From the NCBI GenBank assembly GCA_009746045.1, contig RPFO01000213.1, positions 4,009,179-4,073,178 on the forward strand: DNA of 64,000 nt, written 5' to 3'. Made by a program: the position numbers and the translations under genes. The notes under the pieces were generated by a model. The model did no database searches. It saw only the letters and a list, made by a program, of their open reading frames with translations, and had not been told where the DNA came from. Origin of the DNA: Mesostigma viride (taxonomy: Eukaryota > Streptophyta > Mesostigmatophyceae > Mesostigmatales > Mesostigmataceae). Of this stretch, positions 1 to 18,400 are shown piece after piece (the first letter of the stretch is position 1; every line of letters starts with the position of its first letter).

Positions 1-1240
1 GCGTATTTTAAAGGATATATTGGTTTCTTTGTACTTTTTATGGTACATATTAGTCGTAAACGTGCAAGGGTGGCCAGAAATCGCCGAATCCAGCGACCAT
101 GCTGCACAACTTTGGTGTGCCGAAATGCGCCATTTCGCGGCCACCGCCTGGGCCAAGGTAACGCCATCCATGCCTGGTAAAGCTTAATCATCGTTTTCCT
201 ATCGATGTTTGACGTTTATATATACGTTCTAGCTTGTGTAGCGCATTCTTTTTGCATTATTCATGCTCTTTCTTGACCCTGGCCTGGCCCCTTTCTAAAA
301 CACCCTTCTTAGATGCTTCCCTCAGTCAGTTGACCTGCCACAGGGTGATGGTGATAAGTTTTAGAGGCTGTATGGGTTTGAATACCTCCATATATGTTTG
401 TTATACATTTCCCACACACATATTGCATGAGTGTGAGGCAGTTGGCTGGTCTCTGTGGCATCATCAAGCATGTAACCGGTGAGTAGAAGCTTCCCATTGT
501 CAGCATGTGCCACCAGGTGTGCTGGCCATCACCTGGCAAGCTATAGCAGCTTAGGCCTAGTTTATCCTTGCTAGGGCAAGCTGAAATAGGCTTAAAATCA
601 CTAGTTTGTTGGTGGCTGCCTCCTAGAATGCATGCCTTGCGTAGGGTATCCGTACCACGTTACCTACGTGCATGGACAAGGTGGCACCTGCACATAGGTG
701 CCATGTAAGGGCAGTGTGATGATGCAGTTATGTTTCCCCATCATTGTGGAAGGGAAATGTATTGTGTGGCATGGTTGGGGGCCATATTAGTAGGTATTAG
801 TAGGTAGTATGCCCACTCCTACCCCCTTGGTTGCTTTTTACCAACGGTACCCCTATGGGCTGTACTGGGTGTAACTGCTGGTATACCCACCCAAATGTTG
901 ACCCCAATGGCTCAAACTGTTCAGCAACTAATTGTTCATCATCCCTGAAGTGGTAGGTGCCTAGCTCTTACAACATAATTCAAAATGCACATTCTACCAA
1001 AAATGAAAACGCTCGTCTTGACCCCCCTGACTTTGACGGCAGTTATACATGGCCTACCCTGCATATATGTAAGGTTGTGATATACCAACCCGAAGGGCAA
1101 CTCATGGACATGCTTGGCCCCCAAGGACAGCCATTGGATATGGGTGGGTTGGATGGCATCTGGTTTGCAAAATTGTGAAGTTACAGCCGATGCATCGGCA
1201 GTATTTCTGCCCATTTAGGGGTTAATTAATTAATTAATTG
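1..1240. other. No supported gene; intergenic
   Basis: No exon-like reading frame, RNA gene or recognisable domain is visible here. The short open frames on both strands overlap one another and have no codon structure. The stretch ends in a short TTAA-type tail at about 1220-1239 that abuts the dispersed motif starting at 1241, which resembles the 3' tails of retroelements elsewhere in the window. Confidence 0.6.
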
Positions 1241-1365
1241 TATCAAGGAGACAACCAGCGCAGGCCAGAAATCGGGAGAATCCGGACCATGGTAGCTCGA
1301 GCCTGCCGTTATCTTGTCCGCGTGTTCGAGTCGTTCAGGATGATGAAGATGAATGGTGATGGAAA
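1241..1365 (+). repeat. Dispersed repeat starting TATCAAGGAGACAACCAG
   Basis: A near-identical copy lies at 23697-23830 (plus). Shorter copies lie at 26425-26505, 34575-34640, 47105-47180 and 59985-60020 (minus) and at 26706-26768 (plus). The conserved core runs TATCAAGGAGACAACCAG, then CAGGCCAGAAATC, GAGAATCCGGACC and ATGGTAGCTCGAG. It always lies close to an AT-rich retroelement tail. It contains TAGCTCGAG and, about 26 bases later, GTTCGAGTC, which loosely resemble pol III A and B boxes, so a tRNA-derived SINE is possible but unproven. Confidence 0.6.
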
Positions 1366-1664
1366 TGTGTATCCTTGTGCATTGAAATTATGGCTGGCTT
1401 ACGTGTAGAGCGACTAGATGACCTAGACGGTGGGGCCGGAAACAGCATGCTTGATCAGGGCGTGTGTTTCGAGCTTAACTGGCCGGGAGTGTCTAGTGGT
1501 GAGCACCATTGCTGCGATCGCTCTCCCACCATTTACGAGGAAATACGGTCCGCAAATGGAAAACCACTGAAAAGGTCTAGCTAGTCAGTCATCACGTTTG
1601 CCATGCCATGATTCCAAGCGTCCAAGAACTGCACACAGTGCAAAGGCAAAAAGCCGGAGGATTG

Positions 1665-2660
1665 TATAGCCATGATGATCTTCCCCCCTATGTCCGCGCC
1701 TGGCTGGACTGTCTGGGCCTGGAGGCGAGGGCGGTGGGGTTGGAGATTAGTGTCAAAACTGAGGCGATGGTGATTGGGGCCTCCAGTCGTCCACCGCTGC
1801 CGCGCCTGCTCGACGGGACGGAGGTCCCATTCCGCGACCGCTTCAAGCTGTTGGGGAGTTGGCTTCCTGACACTGCCGACGATGTGGACACCCGCATCGG
1901 CCTTTCCTGGGCCAAGCTCCGTTCGCTCAACACCTACTGGCGCTCCAAGGGCCTGGACGAGCACCGCTGAAGCGCATGCTCTTCAAGGTCCTCGTCCTCA
2001 CGGTGCTCACGTATGGCGCCGAGGCATGGACACTCACGGCAACACTGGCAGCCAAGCTAGACGGCACGGTAACCCGGATGCTCCGACAGGTCCTGAATGT
2101 AGGGTTTTCTCAGCGTAGGTCCTTAGAGTCTTTGTATCACGGTATGCCTCGTATTTCGGATGAGATTAGGCAGCGTAGGATAGCATTTGTAGGACATCTT
2201 GCTCGCACCAGCCAGGTCGACACCGCCCTTGGTCTGGCCGGTCCCCAGCGGCTCGGCCAGCCAGGGCGGCATATTTTGACCTGGCCTGGCCCTGGGCAAG
2301 AACATTCCTAAAAAGGTAGGGAAACATGCCATGACCTATACCCAGATGTTGCTGGACGACCTAGTGGTCCCAGCCCAGTTTGAGTACCGCATCCATTCTC
2401 TCTCCCGTCTTTGGACTGCCATGCAGGACAAGACGCGGTGGAAGAAGATTGTCAAGGCGCACACGCCAGCCCCTGTGGGCAAGCCGCCTCCCCCCAAGAG
2501 GAGGAGCCGTTTCGATGAGTAGCGTAGATAGGCTTTTTCTAGAATAGATATAGCTTACAGTTAGGTTAGTTCGATTACGCGGCTTCCTCCACACCACCCA
2601 TCCAACCTGGAATATGTGCTACATGATCTCCCAACGGAGACATGTTATAATTTAATTTAA
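1665..2660 (+). pseudogene. L1-like LINE ORF2 3' part, frameshifted
   Basis: Three consecutive frames encode the C-terminal part of a LINE reverse-transcriptase protein: a segment with LEISVKTEAMVIGASSRPP at about 1690-1965, a segment with VLTYGAEAWTLTATLAAKLD and FVGHLARTSQ at 1976-2305, and a tail at 2331-2522 ending PVGKPPPPKRRSRFDE. The segments align collinearly with the longer copy at 19985-21290, so the frame changes are decay. The catalytic YADD part is missing. The 5' junction at about 1680 fuses to a fragment of an ORF1-type 3'UTR. The 3' end at 2595-2660 carries GATCTCCCAACGGAG and an AT-rich tail. It cannot be active. Confidence 0.8.
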
Positions 2661-2875
2661 TTTTAATGTCCGCGCCGGCCCTAGGTGCTGGAATACATAG
2701 TGGTGTGCAGGTGCGCTTTGTGCACCCAAGAGCAGGCGTACGGTTTCAGTACACCTAACCTTTGCAGGAAGTAGCCAAGAATGTATTAAATGCCATACGC
2801 CCCTTGTCAGGGATATGTGCTACATGCACTCCCAACGGAGATGTGTTACAATTGATTTAATTTTAATTTAACAAA
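2661..2875 (+). mobile_element. Solo 3'-end fragment of ORF1-type retroelement
   Basis: The segment matches the terminal part of the 3'UTR shared by the ORF1-type elements: GTGCAGGTGC, then GCAGGAAGTAGCC, GGGATATGTGCTACATG, CTCCCAACGGAG and an AATT-rich tail. It has no coding part. It lies immediately 3' of the LINE tail at 2660, so two retroelement 3' ends sit in tandem. Confidence 0.65.
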
Positions 2876-3116
2876 GCACACAGGCATATTTCCCTTATAA
2901 GAAGTCATCTCTTTGGCAACCGCTTCAAAATCTTTTTTATCAATAGCTTACTTGTAACATGTTGGGCGTCTTTGTGATGACGAACACGTAGATAACACCT
3001 GGACAAGCAAAAGAGACCAAAGCCCGCCGTTCAGATGCTCGCGTCTGCTAGCTGTTGAGCTTGCAGCAGCAGCAGCAGCAGCAGCAGCCCCCCACGGCAA
3101 TGCTACCTAGGATCTG

Positions 3117-3338
3117 TCAAAGCATGCACGGGCGGCCCTCTGGCAAAAAGAGCCCGATGTGATGTACATGCCTTAGTGCTGCATGCTTGCAGGGAAGACC
3201 TCGTGCCATAACAACAAGACAAGCCACACAACTCGTCGAAGTAGGTGGCTTGGCATAATAGCGAACATTTGGCAGCAGATTGTGAGTCGCGTTGAGTTGG
3301 ACATCCTGTGCAGGACTACGGTCATATGGGCCGAACAA
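3117..3338 (-). pseudogene. SWIM zinc-finger relic of a MULE-like transposase
   Basis: The minus-strand frame contains CVACLVVMARGLPCKHAAL, a CxC...CxH SWIM signature closely resembling CSCQYVVHMGLPCRHVLAV of the MULE transposase at 55169-59384. No catalytic domain is recognisable upstream on the minus strand (to about 3850), so this is a decayed or truncated transposase end. SWIM fingers also occur in FAR1-like host factors, so domestication is an alternative. A CAG microsatellite lies at 3066-3087. Confidence 0.45.
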
Positions 3339-3339
3339 C

Positions 3340-4463
3340 AGCCGGCAAGGGCCTCAAGAATAAATGAGGAGAAGCGGGCCAAGGTAGCCCAACCATCACC
3401 GCCGGTAGCCGCCATCCAACTCCCTCTCCCGACCGCTGGAGCCTGGGTATGGCTGCCGTTCCCTGCTGCGACTGTAGCATGGGTTAAGATACATCCATGA
3501 GACAACACATGGCACAAAGGGGCACAGTATCCGTAGAAGGCCGCGGAAAATTGGAGGTTGACGAAGGTTATAATCAAGGTGTTAAAAGAGGGAATGATTG
3601 AATCATGCCCTCTGATAAAAGCGCATGATGAACAGAAAGGGCATGATGAAAAGAGCAGAGCCAAGGTGATAACAGGAGGTGCCTTCAGCACACTTTGCTT
3701 GTCTCTGCCATAAGAACGCCAGGCTCCTCCTGAAAACCTGACGCATTTTTGAAATGGAAGGCTGCCATGGCCAGGTTCAACGCCACGACTACCTTGGATA
3801 CAATGAAGCATGTTGGAGTCCCTGGCATGATTCCCAGGGGTCCACCTCACGGAGCGTTGGACTACTCATCAGCCATGCTCACCGGCTTCACCCCCCCCAT
3901 CCTGTCCAGTCACCGCGTGGTCATCTGCACCAGTCAATCGCAAAACGTCCACATAGCAAAGCCCGGCACCTCGAGAACAACACATACCTGGCCGGACTCA
4001 AATGCCTCACACAGCAAGTGATGCAAGCCACGCAGCTGAGGAACTTGTCGCAGTGATCACAACCGTGTATTCGCAATCCACTGGTTTTTGTTTGCATGGT
4101 GCGTGCCATTTGCAGCATGCTGCAGTTGCCATCTCATTCCCTATATCCCCTTAGAGCAAAACAGCACTAGAAATATTCCTACATATAATCCCCTGGATGC
4201 TCCCCCATCGGACGCTAACCATGCCCCCGCCTGCATCCACCTCCTCCACAACCCCACCCTGTTCCAGTCTACCATCCCACCGTGCGATTCTCTTATCCAC
4301 ACCTGATTCCTAATCTCCCACATCCCCAACCGAGCAGAGGCAGGTGGCAGCGCACGTGCCAGAACACATGGCAGGTGGCAGCGCACGCGGCAGAACACAT
4401 GGCAAGAGGCAGCACACGCGGCAGTTGGTGTATGGTTTCCAACCTTATCGCATGGCACCCGCC
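3340..4463. other. Gap between transposase relic and LUC7 3' end
   Basis: Nothing here can be supported as a gene. A short tandem run of GGCAGGTGGCAGCGCACG-like units (about 4340-4430) lies just 3' of the LUC7 stop and should fall in or near its 3'UTR. I found no clear TGTAA signal for LUC7 on the minus strand within 300 bases of the stop. Confidence 0.4.
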
Positions 4464-10972
<6,509 letters not shown>

Positions 10973-12490
10973 GCTGACCTCGAAGAATGAAAACTAGATA
11001 CTTGCCGCGACAAGGCTTTCAAATTATTTTCTTTGGCTTGGCGATTACAAAATTAAAACACCACTGGCTACCTAAGCGAACGTCTTAGGCAGACACATTT
11101 CCACAGTTTTTCCATTTACGTTGTGTGCAACACTGCCACCTAGCATGTCCACCCGCCAAAATTTCCGCAACGCTATTCATTTGCACCCGTGTCATGCACT
11201 TGCAATTTACAACACGAGTGAAAGCTGAAATGCCGAATATAAGTACACTCTCTGCCTCCTGCAGTGGCAGCGTACGCCCGCTAAAAGCGACGACGGGGGC
11301 AGTGACTGGCCGCGCCCCTAGTCAGTCTAGGTAGTGCCGACGCCATTGCAGCTGCTATAAGTTTGGAAAGCCCAGGAATGCCAAGATTTTTTAGCCTTGG
11401 TCGCTTTGACTACAAACTTTTCACGGTGCGCGCCGCGCTCTCGCATAATTATGTTGGCCTTGTTGCACCCGCCCCCCCACGTTTAAGATTGGGGTCCGCC
11501 CAATCCAGGGCTCACGATCTATAATAATATTAATACTTTGATTCGAATATACTACATTAGAAAATTCTACTATTAATATACTACCATTAGATGTCGAATC
11601 CAGGGTCTCATAATCTTAAACCTGGTATTCTTAAACGTGTTGCTGTTGCCCACGCGGCCACGCAGCAGAATTTTGGAAAGCGGCCGAGGGCCACGGGGTT
11701 GTTGTTGTTGTTGCCTGACGCCGCAATCAGCATTCAGCAGCAGAGAATTCTATTGGCCGAGGGGGGGGGGTGTTCCGGTGTTGATACCACGGGTAGTTCG
11801 GAAGATCTTGTTACAACAAATGATTGTGTTGTCAAGCTCGGAGCTAGTCAAGTACACGAACTGGCCAATCTCTGCTGCCCATGTGCGGCGTGGGTCTCTC
11901 AACGCGCAACAACAACAACAACAACACATCAGTGCCGTAAGCGGAACCGCCCACACAACAACAACAACACATCAGCTGCTATCTACAGTGCTGTAAGCGG
12001 AACCACCCACACAAGTGACACAAGTCACACAACAACAACAACGACCTATCTACACTCTACAGTGCTGAAAGCGGAACCACCCACAAAACACCCACCAAAC
12101 AGAGGCACGAAGAGGCAAGGACAACACGAAACGCCGCGCCCAGGCCGACTGGCACGACGTAGCGCGAGTAGGGAAACACAGTACATAGTGTTTTCCTATG
12201 TTCCTATTATCCTATCTATCCGTCCTAAATTATCATCAAACTGTTCCCTATTAAGTACAATATTGAAAAGGTCTTTGTTAGAGCTGCTCAGCCTGCTCTT
12301 CTCAGGCTTCTCTGCTTCTCTGATCTCTGCGCTGCAAGGCCGCAGGGCCAGTTGTTGCCGCTCCTCGTCATGTCGCGTCGACTGGCCGGCAGATCGCCCC
12401 GCGTGGCAGACATAAACTCGCACGTGAAGGTATTCGGGCACACCAACCTGCACGAGGTGTGCCCTGTGTCACCACGACTCGCCAGCGGCT
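10973..12490. promoter_or_regulatory. Divergent intergenic region between LUC7 and La
   Basis: Both start codons face away from this 1.5-kb stretch, so the promoters of both genes should lie here. No clear TATA box can be assigned to either. It contains short CAA microsatellites (about 11907-12045) and three degenerate copies of a unit with GTAAGCGGAACC(A/G)CCCACA (about 11936-12085). No credible exon is visible. A long open frame at 11591-12415 is low-complexity and was not called. Confidence 0.5.
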
Positions 12491-15400
12491 ATGGCTACCA
12501 CTGGGGATGAAAAGCCTGCCTCCGAGGCAGTTGCCAATGTAGATACAGAAATGGATGCGGCTGAAAAGAAAGAAAAGGAGGCTGTGGCCGGTTCGGAGGG
12601 TGCTGAAGCCGCTGATGCTGGCAAGGATGCTGCCGCAGCAGGAGATGAAAAGCCGTCGGAGGCGGCGGCGGATGACAAGAAGGGGAAGGGGAAGGCGGGG
12701 CCGAAACCAGCTCGAGTCCCAGGCGAAATCCCTCCTCACCAGCTTCAGAAGATTTTGAAGCAGGTGGATAACTTCTTAAGTCAACGTCACTAAGTTTTGA
12801 TGATAGAATTGTCTGACGTCGACAGTGTCGGTAATTGGACGGTGTTGCGCGATTGCATAAATGCTTGATACCCAGTATATTCATTTTGATCACATCGCAA
12901 TCTCTTGAAAACTCGCTTTCTAATGATTTTCATAGACAGTGTCGTGAACATTTCGCATCACTGCCGTCATGAACATCTACTCATGCGCTCCTGCAGGTCG
13001 AGTTCTATTTCAGCGACAGTAATCTCGTCACGGACAAGTTCCTGCGCACCAAAATGAAGGAGAACCCAGAGGGCTGTATCCTTCACCCCAAAACACGCGA
13101 CGTCTTTGCTGCGTACTTATATCTCAGTGTGCAATATCCAGTCCGCCACCTTATGTGAAATCGTTGCAGTAGCACTAGGCTTCGCGAGGGCCACCCCTCG
13201 AAAGGGGCCGCTTTGCCCAGCTCTAGCATGTGGTTGCCCGCTTCTGGACGTAAGGTCACGTCCCAGCGGCCACAAGAGAGATGTCGCTAATGAGGAATAG
13301 ACGTGGCTGGCTTGACGGGATATTTGTAACCATGGTTGGCTAGACATGAATGACTATTCATGGTTTGCTAGATGACGTGACTTAACATCACGCATGGGCT
13401 GGAGAATCGGTCTACCTTAACTCCCCACTGCCGCCATCCCGCACACTACTACTCCCCCAGTCGTCCCCTTGTCGGTCATCTGCTCCTTCAGCCGCATGCG
13501 CGGCCACCTGGGCGTAACGACCTATAAAAAGGTGGACGGCAAGGAGGTGTGGGAGGTGCAGCCCGCGCACATCGACGCGGTCGCCGAGGTGCTGCGCAAG
13601 AGTGACGATCTGGTCATCTCCGATGATGGTGCGTGGGGGGTATAGTCATCATATTATAGTGACCTTACTGTAGCGTGCTGCGCAAGTGGGACGAGCTGGT
13701 CATCTCCGATGATGGTGTATTGGGACTACAGTAACCACATTATAGAGACCATATATGCAGTCACGTGCATATTAATAGTGATCGTACCATAGGGAGGGCT
13801 GGTACCGTGACCGTGTGTGGTGGGCGGTTCAGCGATGACGGTGTGTGGGGCGCAGCGCATGTGTTTGCACCAGGAGTTACGATGAGGGCTCATAAGGGTG
13901 GTGCGTGGTTTAGGGCACGCGCGTGCGTTCGCTACCCTGCTTGGGTAGCGTGTGTGCACGCCAGCTGTCAGGTCTAACGACGGCGTGCGCGTGCATGTTT
14001 GCTCGTGTCCATGTCGATGTATGTGTGTGCGTGTGCGTGTATGTGTTTGTTGTGGCAGCTTGCTGGGTTGAGATGTCAATGGCTACAGACAAGGACGAGC
14101 GTGCAACAACTGTGACACCATGCCTACTTCCTCATTTACCGCTTGCGGGCTTTTGATCATTGTATGTTCCGGTGTTTAACTCATCCTCGTGTGATTTTAT
14201 GATTCATTTCCCGCAGGCAAGTTGGTGCGCCGCAAGCACGCCCTCCCTGGCGAGGAAGCCCTGGGCGAGCTGACCGAGCTCCAGAAGTCACGCAGCCTGG
14301 CCGCGTGGCCGTTCCCCTGGGACAGCAAGCTGGACACGCTGCAGGCCTTCTTCGCGGCCGAGGGCGAGATCAAGGTGTTGCGCATGCTGCGCCACAGCCG
14401 CAACAGCAAGGAGTTCAAGGGCGTCGTCACCATCGAGTTTGGCAGCAAGGAGGAGGCGGCGGCGGTCGCGGCAAAGGAGCTGGAGCACGCGGGCGTAAAG
14501 ATCCAGATGGTGCCATTGTACGTGGTTCACACGCTACTGGCAGCATGTAAATGACTAGTAGTGCTTATTTATCACTATGGATGAAAGGTCTGCCTCGGTT
14601 GGGCATGGTGTTTATCGTGAGGGTCAAGATGGTGCCGCTGTACTAGTAGTATGTAAATGACTAGTATCTATAAACTACCACAGGATAAAAGATCTGCCTC
14701 GGTTTATGTGGAGGGATCTGCCGGGCCAAGCTGTTGCTGCGGTACGTGGTGAATGACTAACCTGCTTCTAAGTTAATTCATTTACCACTGCGAATAGGTC
14801 TATGTGATGCTGGCGCCTGCCGCCTCGGGCCCGACCACAAGGATGGTGGCCACCGGCCATCGAGCTCATTGTATGATACGGGGATGGTGGCCACCGGCCG
14901 GTGAGCCAAAACTTGTTTGGTTGGTTGGTTGCAAGCTGTATGCTACGTCACGCTTGCTGGAATCCATCCGCGCTGCAGGCCCGGGTCTGAGGACGCGGCC
15001 CTTGGTTATGGAGCCAGCGACATGGCACTAAAGCTATCATTGTCGCCGAATCCTTTTTTTTTATCCTGGCGTCTGGGCCGTGCGGGCCGGAGTACGAGGA
15101 CGTAAATGGCCTTTTTGTACTGGCGCCCGCGTGTGCTGCAGGTCCCAGTATGAGGATGTGGCTCACTTGCATCACTTACTTGTGTCGCTGACTTGTATCA
15201 CTTACTAGTGTCGCTTACTTTTATCGCTTACTTGTATCACTTATTAGTGTCGCTTACTTGTATCACTTATTAGTGTCGCCTACTTGTATCACTTATTAGT
15301 GTCGCTTACTTGTACCGCTTACTTGTATTGCTCACTAGTGTCGCTCACTAAAGTCGCTCACTAGTATTGCTCACTAGTATCGCTTACTAGTGCTGCTCAC

Positions 15401-18400
15401 TAGTATTGGTTGAAACCTTGTGTATGCTTTTGGCACATGGTCCTGCAGGTCCGAGTACGAGGACGTGGCCACCGACGAGGAGGAGGAGGACGAGGAGGAG
15501 GAGCCCGCGGCTCGCTTCACGCGCGGCTGCGTGCTGGTGTTTGAGCTGGCCGAGACGGGGGAGGACGTCACGCGCGAGAGCGTGCGCGCCGCGTTTGAGG
15601 ACTATGGGGACATCAAGGTGGGTGGGGGCATCGTGGGAGGTGAGAGTGAATGTTGTAAGCCACGTATTAAGAGAAAGAGTAGGCTAGTAGTATGTTATAT
15701 CGAGAAACAGTAGAGACAACATGAGGGTTATAGGGACGTCAAAGGTGGGTGCGCATGGTGTAGTGTGAGCTATACTTTGTCACGGGGTGGGATCAGCTAC
15801 GTGTGGGCATCACAGTGTGTGCGTATGGCATTGAAGGATTATGGGGACATCAGGATGGGTGAGGGCGGATGCTAGCACGAGAGTGATGACGGATGCTAGC
15901 ACGAGGGTGGGAGCAGATGCTAGCACGTGGGTGGGAGCAGATGCTAGCACGAGGGTGGGCTATGCTTATCCGGACGGCTTTGTAAGGATGCCATGCTGTG
16001 TGTGTGCCACCCCCTTGAAGGGCATGGGGAATGCAGGGATGGTTAAGGGGGAGGTTAGGGGAAGTTTAAGGGGAAGGTTTAGGGGATAGACTCCATTTAG
16101 TGGGGAAAGAAGGGGATGTCAAGCGCTGCGTCGTCTATTGAAATGCCTGGTGTTATGTGGGTACTCACCGGCGACATCAACCACTCATTTAATCATGCTT
16201 CAGTCACGTATGCTGCCGGCTGCCCCATAGGATCACATGCAGTTGCGGACCTGGCACATCTAGACTTTGTTTTGTTTAGATGTGTTATTTCATGTCCTTC
16301 TATTGGAATTTTATAAGCAGATGCGTGTGACCTTATGTGAGCGGACGCATGTGACAATTTATAAGCGGACGTGTGTCACCTCGTCCAGGCTTTGTTGTAT
16401 CTTACATCTGCCGGCCTCAAGGGACTGAGGGCCTGCGGAGGCTGCCACCATTGGTCATGGGGTGAGCTCTCTACCAGCACCTCGGCGTGCATTGCATGAA
16501 ATAACCAACTTTGTTGTCAGTATCTATGCTTTGTTATCAGTATCTATGCTTGGTTATTAGTATCTATGCTTTGTTATTAGTATCTATGCTTTGTTATTAG
16601 TATCTATGCTGTAGGAATGGCAAGGATGCCTGGCAGCTCTCAGGAAGGTCGATGCATCAACTTGCCTCGACTCACATGGCTCAATTTGCCATAGCACCTC
16701 ACTTCCCCTGCTGTTGCTTACGCACGCCACAAGTTTCACATTTGTCACCCGACAATTATTACGACGGCCCGCCGGTGGCTGCCTCATGCTACTGCCTGCC
16801 CCCTGCCAACGAGCGCACCCCCCCCCCCCTTCCCCCCCCCGCCCCTTGTTCTACAAACGACATCACTAGAACACACACATATGCGCACGCCACCAACACA
16901 CACACATGCCCATACTATCAAAACACCGACCCACACATGCCAACACCACCAGTACATTGACTTTGAGAAAGGCAAGGACAAGGGCATGGTGCGCTTCGGG
17001 TCGCCCACAGAGGCCAGCAAGGCTCAGGCGGCAGCGGAAGCCAATGAAGCGGGCGTGGACGTGGGCGGCGCGTTCATGGCCAAGACACGCATTCTGGCCG
17101 GTGGGTTATAGTGACTGATGGGTTTTAGTGACCGGTGGGTATAGTGACGGGTTGGTGGGTGGGCCATAGTGACTGGTCCGTGGTTCCCAGTGGCCGATTC
17201 GTGCACTGTATAGTGACCATTGTCGTGGTACACAATTAATTAGTGCGTACATTATTGATCACCAGTCTTTCCCGCCATTGTGCGGTAGACCCCGTGGTTA
17301 GTGCAAGCGCGCTACCTAGTGCTGCATAGCATTGCAGAGCGCTCTATAACAAACTACGTTGTGTCCTATATATAGTCCAGTGACCCTGGCGTAGAGAAGT
17401 TGCTGTCTTTTGGCCTATGGCTACTGTGTTAACCACTTACTTGACCCCCCTATCCCCTCCTACAGCTCGGCCTCACGGTCATGGTGCCCTCACGTGTTGT
17501 GGGCGGCAGCAGGCGACAAGGACATCTGGTGGAGGACCCTGACCCGTCAACTTTCTTCTCTCTCCCTGCTGGCACTTGTTGGCCCTGCCACTTGCTTTCC
17601 CACTCCCTAATGTGTGTGGTGGTCCCCTCCCCTCGCACGGCGGTGCAGGCGACGAGGAGGTTATCCTCTCCTTCTCACCTCTCCGTGGTGGCGGCTTCCT
17701 TCCCCGGTTCTCCCCTCCCCACCTCACTTTCCCTAACGTGTGGCAGGCGAAGAGGAGATCCAGTGCTGGAGCATGGTCGGCGCTGATTATTTATTAACTC
17801 ATTAAAACCAAAAACCTCTGTACTTTAATCCCTACTGCGTGCTGGCAGGCGACGAGGAGATCCAGTACTGGAACATGCTCGAGCAGCGGCGCAAGGAGAA
17901 GTACGAGGGGTCGGGCGACCGCGGGTGAGCTGACACCTGGCGCACCAGTGCCTTTATGCTCTTTGCTCCCCTGCCACTTTCCCTGTCAAGTTCATCAGTG
18001 CTCTCATTGTTTGCTAGGCGCCTATTCACCCCACTGGTGGGGTTCGCGTATTTTCCCCCTTGGTACACATCCGCTGGCTTTGCCGCACGCTGTGCTGTGC
18101 TAGTGAAAGATGTGCTATGCTGTGCTCAAGATGTGCATCTCAAAAGGGGTTTTTATACCTACATTGTGGCACCATGCATGTTGTGGTGTCCTGTATGAGA
18201 GGTTGGCATGACAGCCGTTCGGTGAGGATCAGTCACGCGTATAGCATTGGATGGATGTGTCCCAGTTGCAAGCTTGTTGGGTTTTTCAGTAGATTGTACG
18301 TACCGCTGTAGTGTGTGTCTACCTACCGTATCGCAAAGGGTCACCTCAGATCCGCATTGTATGGAACTATTATATACAACTAACACCAAATAGGTTGCCC

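Noticed and set aside
11591-12415. 274-aa open frame between LUC7 and La
   Set aside because: Composed largely of CAA-repeat-derived Thr/Gln and a repeated GCGGAACC segment, with no domain or splice logic.
12370-12500. Upstream ATG at 12370 (MSRRLAGRSPRVADINSHVK) as the La start
   Set aside because: The frame stops before reaching the La coding frame and no family member has this N-terminus; it could at most be an upstream ORF.
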